From JAAYEA01 sp012689325 (lineage in GTDB: Bacteria > Chloroflexota > Anaerolineae > JAAYEA01), in assembly GCA_036841525.1 (NCBI GenBank), contig DAITVZ010000019.1, forward strand, positions 1 through 64,000: a stretch of DNA of 64,000 nucleotides. Reading direction: 5' to 3'. Shown here piece after piece: positions 32,584 to 41,916 of this stretch. Below the pieces are notes generated by a model. It was not told the DNA's origin. It searched no databases and worked only from the letters and a program-made list of their open reading frames with translations. Positions within the stretch are counted from its first letter, which is position 1, and every line of letters starts with the position of its first letter. A program made the position numbers and the translations under genes.

Positions 32584-33667
32584 TGGCGAGAAGCCCCCAA
32601 ATCTCGCGCGCGCAGCGCTCCCACGAAAAGCGCGCCGCCTGCGCCCGCCCCGCTGCGATGAGCCGCTGGCGTCGCCCCTCGTCCAGCGCGGCGACCCGCA
32701 GCGCCTCGGCCAGCGCCGCCGTGTCCGTGGGGTCCACCAACAGGGCGGCGTCGCCGGCCACCTCGGGCAGCGCGCTGACGTTGGAGCAGACCACCGGCGT
32801 CCCGCAGGCCATCGCCTCCAGCACCGGCAGGCCAAACCCCTCGTAGAGGCTGGGCAGCGCAAAGCAGCGCGCGCCGCTCAGCAGGGCGGGGAGGTCGTCT
32901 TGCGCCACATAGCCAGGGAAATGGACGCGGCGCTCCAGCCCCAGAGCTTCCACCTGCGCAAATATCTCGTCGTAGAGCCAGCCCTTCTTGCCGGCGATCA
33001 CCAGGTCCGGCGCGGCAGTGTTTTGACATAACATGGCGAAAGCCTGCACCAGCCGGGCCAGGTTCTTGCGCGGCTGCAACGTCCCCACGTAGAGGATATA
33101 CCCCTCCGGCAGCCCATACCGCTCGCGCGCCGCCCGCCGCGCCGCGGCGTCCGTCACCGGCGCGAACTCGCGCCCCACGCCGGGATAGACCACGACGATC
33201 TTGGTGGCGGGGGTATGATAGAAGCGGATCAGGTCGCGGCGGGTGGCCTCGGAATCGGCGATCACCTGCGTGGCCACGCGGGCGTTCCAGCGGGTGGAGA
33301 GGTCCAGGTACCACCGGGCGAAGCGGGTGTGCGCCTCCGGGTGATAGAGGTAGCCCAGGTCGTGCACCGTCACCACCGTCCGCCGCGGGCGGACGGGTGG
33401 CAGCACGTGGGCGGGGACGAACAGCGCGTCCGGTGGGCGCAGGAGCATCTCCCACGATAGCCGCAGGTGGGTCCACAGGCGGGGGAAGGGGATGACCCGC
33501 GCCTCGCCCCCGGCAAAGAGCCCCGGCGGCGGGGGCTGGTTATAGTAGAGCGTGATGGGCGTCTCCCCGGCCAATGCCAGCAGCCGGCGGATCACCTGGT
33601 AGGAGTAATGCTCGGTCCCGGTGCGCTGCGCCACGGCGGCGCGGCTGGCGTCGATCCCGATGCGCAT
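32576..33667 (-). CDS. Glycosyltransferase family 4 (GT-B fold)
   Basis: 363 residues. Retaining GT-B glycosyltransferase: MRIGIDASRAAVAQRTGTEH at the N-terminus, YVGTLQPRKNLARLVQAFAM in the middle, and the E-x7-E nucleotide-sugar motif in LYEGFGLPVLEAMACGTPVV near residue 275. Such enzymes build cell-surface polysaccharide or glycolipids. Sugar donor and acceptor are unknown. It starts 7 nt after mevalonate kinase, so the two are likely one transcript. Confidence 0.9.
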   Translation of the reverse strand: MRIGIDASRAAVAQRTGTEHYSYQVIRRLLALAGETPITLYYNQPPPPGLFAGGEARVIPFPRLWTHLRLSWEMLLRPPDALFVPAHVLPPVRPRRTVVTVHDLGYLYHPEAHTRFARWYLDLSTRWNARVATQVIADSEATRRDLIRFYHTPATKIVVVYPGVGREFAPVTDAAARRAARERYGLPEGYILYVGTLQPRKNLARLVQAFAMLCQNTAAPDLVIAGKKGWLYDEIFAQVEALGLERRVHFPGYVAQDDLPALLSGARCFALPSLYEGFGLPVLEAMACGTPVVCSNVSALPEVAGDAALLVDPTDTAALAEALRVAALDEGRRQRLIAAGRAQAARFSWERCAREIWGLLANR

Positions 33668-33674
33668 GGCCGCT

Positions 33675-34607
33675 TCACCTCACCTCGGAGACCAGCAGGC
33701 TGGCGGCCCCGGCGGCTCGCAGCGCCTCCAGCACCGGCTCGAACTCGGCGGGCAGCAGCGCGATCATGTTGCCGCCCATCCCCGCGCCGACCAACTTGGC
33801 CCCCGGCGACCCGGCCCCCTTGGCCGCGCCGATCAGCCGCTCCAGCTCGGGCGAGCTGACCCCGATCTCGCGCAAGAGCGCCTGGTTCTCGTCCATCAAC
33901 GGCCCCAGCGCCGCCGTCTCGCCGCCCTCGATGGCCCGCCGCCCGCGCCGCGCCACCTCGCCGATGGCGTCGAAAAGCGCCTCGTAGCGCGGGCGATCCG
34001 CCTCCCAGCGCCCGCGCACCGCGCCGACGGCCATGCGCGTGGGAGACGCGATGCCCGTCCCGGCGATGGCGAGGCGGAAGGGCCGCTCCACGGCAAAGGT
34101 CTCGATGGGCTGGCCGCGCACGAAATAGACCGGCCGGGCGTAGCTCACCACAGTGTTGTCGATGCCGCTGGGCGTGCCGTGGTAAAGCACCTCCGCCTCG
34201 TAGACCAGCGCCGAGACCTCCGCGTCGGCCAGCGAGGCGCCGAGGTGCGCGGCCAGCGCCCGCACCAGCGCCGCCGAGACCGCCGCCCCGCTGCCCATGC
34301 CGCTGGCGACGGGGATGTCCGAGCGGATGGCGATGGTCAGGTCGGGGAGCGTGGCCGCGCCCAGCCGCTCCAGCGCCCGCCGCGTCACCAGCTCCAACCC
34401 GCGCAGCCGCTCGCTCGCCGGTTGGCCGAGGACCAACTGCTCGCCCAGGTCGTGGGCGAGGATGGTCACGCCGCCGCCGGGGGGCGCGCCCTCCACGGTG
34501 GCCGTGGCGAGCGCCTGGGCCACCGGCACGGCGATGGCCGGGCGGCCATAGACCACGGCGTGCTCGCCAAAGAGGATCACTTTGCCGGGGGCGTGGGCTT
34601 GGGTCAT
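33675..34607 (-). CDS. mvk: Mevalonate kinase
   Basis: 310 residues, GHMP-kinase fold. Phosphorylates mevalonate with ATP, the first step after HMG-CoA reductase. Seen: HAPGKVILFGEHAVVYGRPA at residues 5-24, the phosphate loop DIPVASGMGSGAAVSAALVR near 94-113, the catalytic-Asp region YHGTPSGIDNTVV near 142-154, and the C-terminal GAKLVGAGMGGNM. AAGGAG precedes the ATG. The later enzymes (phosphomevalonate kinase or decarboxylase and isopentenyl phosphate kinase) are not in the window. Confidence 0.93.
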   Translation of the reverse strand: MTQAHAPGKVILFGEHAVVYGRPAIAVPVAQALATATVEGAPPGGGVTILAHDLGEQLVLGQPASERLRGLELVTRRALERLGAATLPDLTIAIRSDIPVASGMGSGAAVSAALVRALAAHLGASLADAEVSALVYEAEVLYHGTPSGIDNTVVSYARPVYFVRGQPIETFAVERPFRLAIAGTGIASPTRMAVGAVRGRWEADRPRYEALFDAIGEVARRGRRAIEGGETAALGPLMDENQALLREIGVSSPELERLIGAAKGAGSPGAKLVGAGMGGNMIALLPAEFEPVLEALRAAGAASLLVSEVR

Positions 34608-34680
34608 CTGGCTCCTTGCGCGTTCAGGATGCGCGGATCATACCCGATCAGGGGCGCATCGCCAAGTTCATCCCTTCGTC

Positions 34681-37600
34681 TCAGCGCCGGCCGATGATCT
34701 GCTCCAGGATCGTCGGATCCTTGATCTCCCAGTCTCGCGCCAGCAGCAGTATCTTGGAGAGGATCTCGGCGGACCTGGGGTCATCGTCGGCGAAGGGGAG
34801 AAAGAGCCGCCCGCGGTGCTGGGCGTGGACGGGGACGATGCAGACCTGCCCGCCCGGCTGCTGGTGCACGACGGCGCTGCCCAGGTGCACCGAGTAACTG
34901 GCCAGCCGCCCTTCGATCAGCGTGCGGGGCGCTTGCAGGCGGACGTTATCCAGCCCCAACGCGGCGCACGTCTCGGCGACCAGCGCGGCGCGCAGCTCCA
35001 CCGTCGAGGCGCTGGCCTCGGGATCCACGCCGCCCTGGTGGGCGACGCTGACGACCAGGTCGAGATCGCGCATGACCTCGCTAAAGAGCCGGGGCGGGAC
35101 CTCGGCCAGTGGCATCACCCAGTCGCGCCGGGCAAAGCGCACGCCCTCGATGGTCAACCCCTCCACCTCGGCGGGGGTGAACCAGGCGCCCAGCGACTCC
35201 ACCCAGGCGGTGATCCCCCAATTGTGATAAGCGTGGTAGATCCCTTCCTCGGGGTGGCTGATCCAGCCCCGCCCCGCCAAGAGTGCCTGCGCCTGCCTCG
35301 GGTTGACCTGGTGCCCGGCGTAGCGGCGCGAGATGTCGCCCTCCGCCCGCTCGGCCTCGGTCAGCACGTAGAGCTCGCGGAAAACCTGCTTAAAGGGCTG
35401 GATGCGCTCGGAGAAAAAGCACTCGCGCTGCCAGGCGGTCCACTCCCCGCTCTCCAGCAGATCGAGCGGGTGAGCCAGTCGCAGCCGGTCGCCGGGCGGG
35501 ACGGGTTGCTTTCGCCCGTCGTGCGCTTGCAGCGCGCCTCCCCGCTCCACCGGATAGCCGATGGCCGCGTCGCCGCTAAAGACCAGATCGCGGATCATCG
35601 GAGCCAGGACGGGATGCTCGGCCAACTGGCGCAGCTCGGCGCCGGTGAAAACGTCGCCGCGGCACATGGCCTGCTCCAGCGCCCGCCGGGTCCGGGCGAT
35701 CTGGCGCTCTAGCGCCCGAGCGCGCTCCTGCAGCGTGGCCACGGCCGGGTCTTTCTTGGCGGCAGCCGGGATGGCCTTGAGCCGTTTTCCCGCCTTTTCC
35801 ACGGTCAACTCGGCTTGGCCCAGCTCGTCCAGGGATAGCGAGACGGTCACCTCCCCCGCGGTCGCGGTCAGCGGGCCAGCGGCCAGGTCCGCCGATTGGC
35901 GGGCTTCCATGGCCCATTGCAGCCGCTGCGGGTCGGGATAGCCGGCGGTGCGCGCCAGGTTATCCAGGGCGATGCGGGCGGCCAGCTTTTCGCTCTCGCG
36001 GCGCTGGGAGCCGAACTTGGCCCCCGTGCGCACGAATTCCTGGATGGCGCCATAGCGCGCCAAGATCTCGGCCTCGCGATCCGCGCCCTCGGGCAGGGGC
36101 AGCAGGCCGAGCGCCCGCACTGCGTCCTGGTGGCGCTTCCCGGCGATGCGGGCCAGGAGCTGGTCCCGGTCCAGGCGGCCGCGCATGGCATCGGCGTAGA
36201 GCTGCGCCCGCTTGTGCCCGGCGCCGTAGCTGGCATAGGGTGCCGCCCGGTCCAGCGCGTCCCAGCGCTCCTCGCCCAGGGCGCGATAGGCCCGCCAGAA
36301 CCAGGCGACATCGGTGGCACCCTCCAGCAAGTCCTCGCCGTCCAACGGCGTGCGCTGCTGGATCTCGGCTTTCCACTCGTCCAGGATCTCGCGGCTGATG
36401 CCCCAGCGCCGGTCCTTGGTGTGGGCGTGCAGCCACCAAACCGCCTCCTCGAACCCTGGCCACTCCAGGGCGTGCTCCACGAACCGCGCCCATTGGGGTG
36501 TATAGGCGGCCAAATCGATCAGCCGCCGCTCGACGATCCCCGCCGCCCGCACAGCGGCGGCAAAGTCCTCGGGCGTGTCGCTTGGCTCGGGGAAGGTCAT
36601 GGCGACGAGGTGGCTGAGCACGCTGATTTTGGATAAGTACTCGTGGGTGTAGCCGCGATCGAAGGGGTCGTTGCCCATGGCCTGGAGCAGGCGGACGAGC
36701 ACGACCTGGCCCCCGGCGTAGGCCAGCGCGCGGGCCGGGGCCGAGGCGGCGGTCGGCAGGTCGGTGCGCGCCGTCTCCACCTCCACGATCCGCCTCCGGC
36801 AGCGGTTCGCCAGTTCCTGGAGCACGGGGTAACGCAGGGCGAGGGGCGCGGGTTTGCGGCCTGTCCAGGAAAAGAGCTGCCGGAATCCGTTCGTGATGTC
36901 TCCTGGGGGACGGGGACCGAGCAGGTGGTCCAGCACGTCGGCCTCGATGGCGCCGCCAGCGGCCTGGGCGGCCAGCACATCCTCCAACGGCGGCCGGAAG
37001 CGCGGCAGCGCCGGCCCTGGCTCGTCCATCCAGCGCAACAACCCCCACAGCCGGATGTGATGCCGGGCCTCCCAGGACTCTGGGCACAGCCGGCGATGCT
37101 CGCGCGCCTGATCCAGCCAGGCCCGCAGCGGCGGGGCATCCCGCCAGAGCGGCTGACTGGCATCGAACGAGCCGGCCATCGCTTTGACGACGATCACGTT
37201 GGGGCCGGACCCGGACTGAGCCGGGACGCGCGGCAGCTCTTGCGCCGGGATCAGGCTCAGGCCATACTCCACCGCGTCGATCAGGAAATCCGCCGCCCCC
37301 GCGGGTGGGTGCAGCCGGGTCAGCCAACTCAAAACCCCGGCGACGATGTGCAGGTAGCGAATCTCGTCCCGATCCATCTCGCCCAGCAGGGCAGGCCAGG
37401 CCTCCCGCAGCCAGTTGGCCGGATAGCGCGCCAGATAGTTGTCCCGCTGCCAATAGCTTTGCAGCAGCGCGCCAGCCCGCAGCAGCTCCAGGCCGTCCGG
37501 GTCGCGCTGGGCGGGCGGTCGCCCGGCCCACCAACCTTCCCACACCTCGCGCAGGGGCAGGCGCGCGGCGTCCTGCTCGGGAGGCAGGTCGGGCCGTGGG

Positions 37601-39651
37601 GATACAAGCAGATACGCGAGGTCGCCCAGCAGCTCTTCTCGCTTGCCGTCTGATAGCTCCAGGGTGATGGGCGTCGCCCGGTGCTCGTGGACCAGCCCGT
37701 TGAGGGCGCGGAGGCAAGCCACAGCGGCCTCGCTGACCAGCGAGCGATCCCCGGGCCGCGCCAGGGGCGGCTTGATCCGCCGGGGCGGCGTTGGTTGGGT
37801 GCGTTGCCGAGGGTCCAGCAAGCCGAGCGCGTCATCCAGCGTCGCCTCCTGCCGCTCCCGGCCGAGCAGGCGGCCGAGCAGCTCCCGCTCGGTCGCGGAT
37901 AGGTCCCCATGCCCCGCCTGATGCTCGGCGGCGAGCGCCCGGCTGTCCGCGACGGCGCGCCCCGCTTCCACCAGCCCTGCCAGCAAGTGCAGCCCGGCCT
38001 GCCGCGGCAGGGTCTCCGGCGCTCCCAGGAGCCGTCTGGCGCTGGCCAGGGCGGCGTCGTCGCGCTGCGCCAGCAAGAGCGGCAGCAGGGTCTCGCGCAG
38101 GTCAGCGGCCTTGCGGCCCAGCAATGCCTCCAGGCGCGGCGCCTCCTCCTCGGTGACCGGGCGCCGCCCCAGCCCCTTGGCCGCGCGGCGGCGCACCTCC
38201 TCGGCCGGGTCGCGCAGCAGCTCTAGGAGCGTGTGGCGCGACTCGGCGGTATCCGCGGCGGCCAGACGGTCCACGGCGTCGGCGCGCCGGTAGGGCCCCA
38301 TCATGGCCAAATAGGGCGTGAGCCGCGTGGCCGGGCGGGAACCAAGGCACTCGGTAAGCAGTTGGGCAGCCGTCTGGCGGTCGGTCTGGAGCCGCAGCCA
38401 GGGCCACAGGATCGGCTCCAGTTCTCTCTTCCCCTTGGGTAATCGGGCGACGAGCCGCTCCAGCCGCTCAAAGAGGTCGGTCTCGCCCATCCGCGAATCC
38501 ACGTGGGGCAGATAGGCGGGCAGGGCGGCCAGCGCCACCCGCAGGTCGGGGTCGTCCAGCGCCGCGGCGACGGCCTGTATGGAGCTGACCAGGCCCACCT
38601 GGGCCAGGAGATAGGCAGCGGCAAAGCGCCGCTCCAGGTCGGGGTCCGCCAGCAGGCGCGTCGCGGGCTCGATGGCGGCGACGGCGTCCTGGAAGGCCGC
38701 GGCCCACAGCGCCAGGTAGACGGCTTGGCCGTCCCCGCACGCCAGTGCCGCGTCTCGTCCGGCTGGGTCGTCCAGATAGGCCAGCGCCTGTTCCAGGGCC
38801 AGGCTCACGCTCCGGGCGTTCTCCACGTCGAACGGCAGGCCGAACCAGACGGCCGCCGCGCGCACCGTGGCCGCAAAGCGCGTCAGGTTGTGGTCGAGGA
38901 TCAGCCGCAGCATGCGCCGGTAGGCCTCGGGCTGAGCCATATCCACCGTTTCCAAAACCACCTGGCGCAGCCCCTCCTGGCGCTCGGCGGCCAGCAGCAG
39001 CCGCTCCACGAAAGCCCAGCCGTCGGGCCGCGAGGCGGCCAGCAGTGCGCTGGTAACGTGGCGCCCCATGACGCCGACGGGGTGCCCGCCCGAGGCCGAG
39101 GCGCACAGGGTAGCCAAGACCGCTTCGCCTTCCTTCCCGCCGCCATCCATCGCCGCGGCCAGTAGCGCGGTCAAACAGGTGGGCGGCACCCACCCCAGGT
39201 GGGGCGCCCAGGCGGCGTACCAGGCCACGTTCTGGTCGTAAAGAGCGGTCAGGTTGATCATTTCCCGGAGCCAGTTGCCGCGCTTGGGCCGGCTGGTGCG
39301 CGGGTTGTTCGGCGCGCGAAAGGCGCGGCGATCGTAACCGGACAGATAGGGCTGCCCCACCTGGAGCAGCCAGGCCTTTTCGACGTGGGGAGCGAGCGCG
39401 GGGAACAGAGCCTGCCAGATCTTGTTGCGGCGGCGCTCGCCAAGTTCGTCAAGCTCCTCCACGGCTGGCGGATAGGTCTCGTCGTCGACATCATCGGCCA
39501 GGGGCTGGCCGGCGGCGTCCCGGCCGAGCAGGGTGCGAGCCAGGTCGCGCTCCCTGCGTGGAAGCTTGGCGACGCGGTCCAGCCGGCGCTGTATGCCATC
39601 GGCGATCCGCAGGGCTTTGAGCTGTTGCTGCGCTTCCTCTCGGGTGAGCAT
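34681..39651 (-). CDS. Giant DUF4132-family protein (MolR/YehI-like)
   Basis: 1656 residues, no signal peptide or membrane helix, so cytoplasmic. The N-terminal two thirds are alpha-helical and include HEAT-like pairs (TLLELLRDPAEEVRRRAAKG near residue 475). The C-terminal 330 residues resemble DUF4132 proteins such as E. coli MolR/YehI: FSERIQPFKQVFRELY, AGHQVNPRQAQALL, HNWGITAWVESLG, and a last domain LLLARDWEIKDPTILEQI. A coiled coil precedes this part (AVATLQERARALERQIARTR). The function of the family is not established. The ATG lies 1 nt after the stop of the Gly-Gly protein gene and depends on the same promoter, so the two act together. No nuclease, protease or ATPase motif was recognised. 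Confidence 0.8.
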   Translation of the reverse strand: MLTREEAQQQLKALRIADGIQRRLDRVAKLPRRERDLARTLLGRDAAGQPLADDVDDETYPPAVEELDELGERRRNKIWQALFPALAPHVEKAWLLQVGQPYLSGYDRRAFRAPNNPRTSRPKRGNWLREMINLTALYDQNVAWYAAWAPHLGWVPPTCLTALLAAAMDGGGKEGEAVLATLCASASGGHPVGVMGRHVTSALLAASRPDGWAFVERLLLAAERQEGLRQVVLETVDMAQPEAYRRMLRLILDHNLTRFAATVRAAAVWFGLPFDVENARSVSLALEQALAYLDDPAGRDAALACGDGQAVYLALWAAAFQDAVAAIEPATRLLADPDLERRFAAAYLLAQVGLVSSIQAVAAALDDPDLRVALAALPAYLPHVDSRMGETDLFERLERLVARLPKGKRELEPILWPWLRLQTDRQTAAQLLTECLGSRPATRLTPYLAMMGPYRRADAVDRLAAADTAESRHTLLELLRDPAEEVRRRAAKGLGRRPVTEEEAPRLEALLGRKAADLRETLLPLLLAQRDDAALASARRLLGAPETLPRQAGLHLLAGLVEAGRAVADSRALAAEHQAGHGDLSATERELLGRLLGRERQEATLDDALGLLDPRQRTQPTPPRRIKPPLARPGDRSLVSEAAVACLRALNGLVHEHRATPITLELSDGKREELLGDLAYLLVSPRPDLPPEQDAARLPLREVWEGWWAGRPPAQRDPDGLELLRAGALLQSYWQRDNYLARYPANWLREAWPALLGEMDRDEIRYLHIVAGVLSWLTRLHPPAGAADFLIDAVEYGLSLIPAQELPRVPAQSGSGPNVIVVKAMAGSFDASQPLWRDAPPLRAWLDQAREHRRLCPESWEARHHIRLWGLLRWMDEPGPALPRFRPPLEDVLAAQAAGGAIEADVLDHLLGPRPPGDITNGFRQLFSWTGRKPAPLALRYPVLQELANRCRRRIVEVETARTDLPTAASAPARALAYAGGQVVLVRLLQAMGNDPFDRGYTHEYLSKISVLSHLVAMTFPEPSDTPEDFAAAVRAAGIVERRLIDLAAYTPQWARFVEHALEWPGFEEAVWWLHAHTKDRRWGISREILDEWKAEIQQRTPLDGEDLLEGATDVAWFWRAYRALGEERWDALDRAAPYASYGAGHKRAQLYADAMRGRLDRDQLLARIAGKRHQDAVRALGLLPLPEGADREAEILARYGAIQEFVRTGAKFGSQRRESEKLAARIALDNLARTAGYPDPQRLQWAMEARQSADLAAGPLTATAGEVTVSLSLDELGQAELTVEKAGKRLKAIPAAAKKDPAVATLQERARALERQIARTRRALEQAMCRGDVFTGAELRQLAEHPVLAPMIRDLVFSGDAAIGYPVERGGALQAHDGRKQPVPPGDRLRLAHPLDLLESGEWTAWQRECFFSERIQPFKQVFRELYVLTEAERAEGDISRRYAGHQVNPRQAQALLAGRGWISHPEEGIYHAYHNWGITAWVESLGAWFTPAEVEGLTIEGVRFARRDWVMPLAEVPPRLFSEVMRDLDLVVSVAHQGGVDPEASASTVELRAALVAETCAALGLDNVRLQAPRTLIEGRLASYSVHLGSAVVHQQPGGQVCIVPVHAQHRGRLFLPFADDDPRSAEILSKILLLARDWEIKDPTILEQIIGRR

Positions 39652-39652
39652 C

Positions 39653-40090
39653 CTAACCCCCCGCCAGGGCGACCAGCCGGACGAAGGAGACGCGGCTGCC
39701 CGGCGCCAATGCGATTGCCGCGTCCAGGCTCATCTGTTGCTGGCCGTCCACAAAGACCAGGTAGAGCCGATCCTCGAACGCCTGGAGGGCCGTGGCTACG
39801 GCGGCCTGTGGATCAACCGTCTGCCGCGCCTCGTGCCCGCCGGTGTCCACCTTGCCTGCGGCCAGCCCCTGCGCGATCTCGCCGGACGTCAGCACGCGCG
39901 CCAGCCGCCGCTCCTGCTGCCGCTGGCGGAAGGCTACCACCTCCTCCACCACGATGCGCGCGATCAAATCGCGCAAGCTGAGGGATGCTCCCTGGCCTGG
40001 GGCGAGGGCGGCCAGCGGGATTGCCCAATCGTCGAAAAGGGGTTTCTTTCGGCCCAAGACTTTGGCCTCGATGGTGACGTTGGCCTGCAT
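39653..40090 (-). CDS. Ubiquitin-like (beta-grasp) candidate with C-terminal Gly-Gly, partner of DUF4132
   Basis: 145 residues. I read it as an enlarged beta-grasp protein: strand ANVTIEAKVLG, strand DDWAIPL, helix SLRDLIARIVVEEVVAFRQR, a helical insert of about 45 residues, then LYLVFVDGQQQMSLDAAIAL and a last strand SRVSFVRLVALAGG. The chain ends exactly in Ala-Gly-Gly, like MoaD and ThiS, whose last strand and tail look alike (GD-V-x-PPVAGG). These are observations plus inference; I cannot name a family. The ATG at 40090 has AGGAGGT 10 nt upstream, an almost perfect ribosome binding site, and a consensus promoter 112 nt upstream. It ends 1 nt before the giant DUF4132 gene. Confidence 0.75.
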   Translation of the reverse strand: MQANVTIEAKVLGRKKPLFDDWAIPLAALAPGQGASLSLRDLIARIVVEEVVAFRQRQQERRLARVLTSGEIAQGLAAGKVDTGGHEARQTVDPQAAVATALQAFEDRLYLVFVDGQQQMSLDAAIALAPGSRVSFVRLVALAGG

Positions 40091-40201
40091 CGCGATTATC
40101 ACCTCCTGACCTCCGCAAACCAGCGCGCGAAGGGGCGCGCCAGCCGGGGGAATCACTGCGCGGGGGGCCTGTTTCCGGGTACTGCAGACGCGTTGACTTT
40201 C

Positions 40202-40230
40202 ATCATACGCCAGGGCCGGGCGGGTGTCAA
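40202..40230 (-). promoter_or_regulatory. Consensus promoter of the Gly-Gly protein/DUF4132 operon
   Basis: Minus strand: TTGACA (40230-40225), exactly 17 nt, TATGAT (40207-40202). The leader of about 105 nt contains a GGCGCGCC...GCGCGC hairpin near 40123-40143 and the ribosome binding site complementary to 40101-40107. The gap 40091-40310 holds only this promoter, its leader and the terminator next to it. Confidence 0.85.
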
Positions 40231-40231
40231 A

Positions 40232-40270
40232 CAAAAGCGCCCCTCCCGCCGCGCGGCAGAAGAGGCGCTC
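40232..40270 (-). terminator. Terminator of the mevalonate operon
   Basis: On the minus strand GAGCGCCTCTTC pairs with GGAGGGGCGCT and is followed by TTTTGTTT. It lies 41 nt after the DUF35 gene. The T run abuts the next promoter's -35 box, so the two operons are tightly packed. Confidence 0.8.
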
Positions 40271-40310
40271 GTTTCACGCTATCTTGTCATCCGTCCAAGC
40301 GGCAGCGTCC

Positions 40311-40721
40311 TTAGCAGGCCGCCCCCGCCTCCAGCGCCGGGCGGAACTTGTAGCCGTACAGGATGGCCCCATCCTCGCCGTCCTCGGCGATCTTGCGCGT
40401 CACCATCTCGACCGGCATGCCGATGGCGACCTGCTCCTTGTCCACGTCGGTGAGCTGCGCCGTGACCATCGGCCCTTCCTCCAGCCGGACCAGCGCGACG
40501 GTATAGGGCACATAGCTCTCATACCCCTCCGGCGCGTGATAGACCGTCGAGTAGGAATAGACCGCGCCCCGGCCGGAGAGGGCAAAGGGCTCCTTGGCCG
40601 GGCCGCTGCACTCCGGGCAAACGTCCCGCGGCGGGAAGAGCTTGACCCCGCACTTGGGGCACACCTCGCCCATCAAACTGAGCCGCTGATCCCGCGTCCG
40701 CCACTGTCTAGGGATATGCAT
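40311..40721 (-). CDS. DUF35 OB-fold zinc-ribbon protein (thiolase/HMG-CoA synthase partner)
   Basis: 136 residues. Rubredoxin-like zinc ribbon CPKCGVKLFPPRDVCPEC (residues 21-38), followed by an OB fold (GRGAVYSYSTVYHAP, YTVALVRLEEGPMVTAQL). In archaea DUF35 proteins bridge acetoacetyl-CoA thiolase and HMG-CoA synthase in one complex that passes acetoacetyl-CoA directly. The gene lies 13 nt after the thiolase and is last in the operon, matching that arrangement. A C-terminal Cys (residue 136) is present. Confidence 0.9.
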   Translation of the reverse strand: MHIPRQWRTRDQRLSLMGEVCPKCGVKLFPPRDVCPECSGPAKEPFALSGRGAVYSYSTVYHAPEGYESYVPYTVALVRLEEGPMVTAQLTDVDKEQVAIGMPVEMVTRKIAEDGEDGAILYGYKFRPALEAGAAC

Positions 40722-40734
40722 ATCGCCTCCGAGA

Positions 40735-41889
40735 TTAGTCTGCCGATTCGAATATGTGCGTGATGATGGTGCCGCCGCTGCCGCCGATGTTCTGCGCCAT
40801 CCCCAGCCGGCAGTCCACCTGGTTCTTGCCCGCCTCGCCGCGCAACTGCTGCGCCAGCTCGACGATCTGGTACATCCCCGTGGCGCCCACGGGATGCCCG
40901 CGCCCCTTCAGCCCGCCCATGGTGCTGATGGGGATCCGCCCGCCCAGGAAAATCTCGCCCTCCTGGGCCAGCCGCACGCCCTGCCCTCGCGGGGCAAAGC
41001 CCGCCGCCTCCAGCGAGAGCGCCGACATGATGGTAAAGGCGTCGTGCAGCTCAAAGAGGTCCATGTCCTCCGGCCCCGCGCCCGCCTGGGCGTAGGCCTT
41101 TTGCGCCGAAAGGCGCCCCGCTTGCAGAAAGAGCAGGTCCTTGCGGTCGTGCAGCGCCAGGCTATCCGTGGCCACCGCCGAGGCCCGCACGTGCACCGGG
41201 TGGGCGCTGAACTCGCGCGCCCGCGCCGTGGGGCAGATCACCGCCGCCGCCGCGCCGTCGCAGATCGGCGCCGAATCCAGCAGGCTCACCGGGTCAGCGA
41301 TCATCCGCGCCTTGCCAAAGGCCGCCTCGGTAAGCGGCGCGTGGAACATGGCGTTCGGGTTGTTCATGGCGTTGCGGTGGGCGTTGATGGCGAAATTGGC
41401 AAAGGCCGCCCGCTCCACCTGGTGCTCGTACATGTACCGGCGCATCAGGAGCGCGTTCAGCGCCACGAACGAGACGCCGTGCATCACCTCGTAATCGGCG
41501 TCCGCCGCCGAGGCCAGCGCCGCGGTCACCTCGTTGCCCAGCATGTCGGTCATCTTTTCCACGCCGACCACCACGGCCACGTCGATGAGCCCGCTGGCCA
41601 CGGCCATGTACCCCACGCGAAAGGCCGAGCTCCCCGCGGCGCAGGCCGCCTCCACGCGCAGCGCCTCGATCCCCCGATACCCGGCGTAATCCGCCACCAG
41701 CGCGGCGGTGTGCTCCTGCCCGGTCAGTTGCCCCGCCAGCATGTTGCCCAGGTAGAGCGCCTCCACCGGCGGCGAGCCGGCGTCCTGGATGGCCGCCAGC
41801 ACGGCGTCCACGCCCAGGTCGCGGAACGACTTGTCCCAGTGCTCATCCACCTTGGTCTGTCCGATGCCGATGATGCTGACTTGACGCAT
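40735..41889 (-). CDS. Archaeal-type acetyl-CoA C-acetyltransferase (thiolase)
   Basis: 384 residues. Condenses two acetyl-CoA to acetoacetyl-CoA. The nucleophile Cys83 lies in EAACAAGSSAFRVG. The second half has FELHDAFTIMSALSLEAAGF and the C-terminal GGLKGRGHPVGATGMYQI with the catalytic His. The sequence is of the SCP-x/archaeal type, which works with DUF35, rather than the classical bacterial AtoB type (no C-terminal CxG Cys motif seen). It lies between HMG-CoA synthase and DUF35. Confidence 0.93.
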   Translation of the reverse strand: MRQVSIIGIGQTKVDEHWDKSFRDLGVDAVLAAIQDAGSPPVEALYLGNMLAGQLTGQEHTAALVADYAGYRGIEALRVEAACAAGSSAFRVGYMAVASGLIDVAVVVGVEKMTDMLGNEVTAALASAADADYEVMHGVSFVALNALLMRRYMYEHQVERAAFANFAINAHRNAMNNPNAMFHAPLTEAAFGKARMIADPVSLLDSAPICDGAAAAVICPTARAREFSAHPVHVRASAVATDSLALHDRKDLLFLQAGRLSAQKAYAQAGAGPEDMDLFELHDAFTIMSALSLEAAGFAPRGQGVRLAQEGEIFLGGRIPISTMGGLKGRGHPVGATGMYQIVELAQQLRGEAGKNQVDCRLGMAQNIGGSGGTIITHIFESAD

Positions 41890-41916
41890 ACGGTTGCTTT
41901 CCCCAGGATTTCGACG

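Noticed and set aside
39653..40090. The Gly-Gly protein as TtuB, the sulfur donor for TtuA
   Set aside because: TtuB is about half this size and usually near ttu genes. This gene is in another operon 14 kb away and carries a large helical insert. It cannot be excluded but is not supported.
34681..40090. A Bil-like or Pup-like protein conjugation system
   Set aside because: No E1-, E2-, ligase- or deubiquitinase-like gene is next to the Gly-Gly protein, so conjugation is only one possibility.
40210..40234. Long upstream start of the Gly-Gly protein (codon at 40234)
   Set aside because: The extension lies over the promoter and leader and has no ribosome binding site, whereas 40090 has an almost perfect one.
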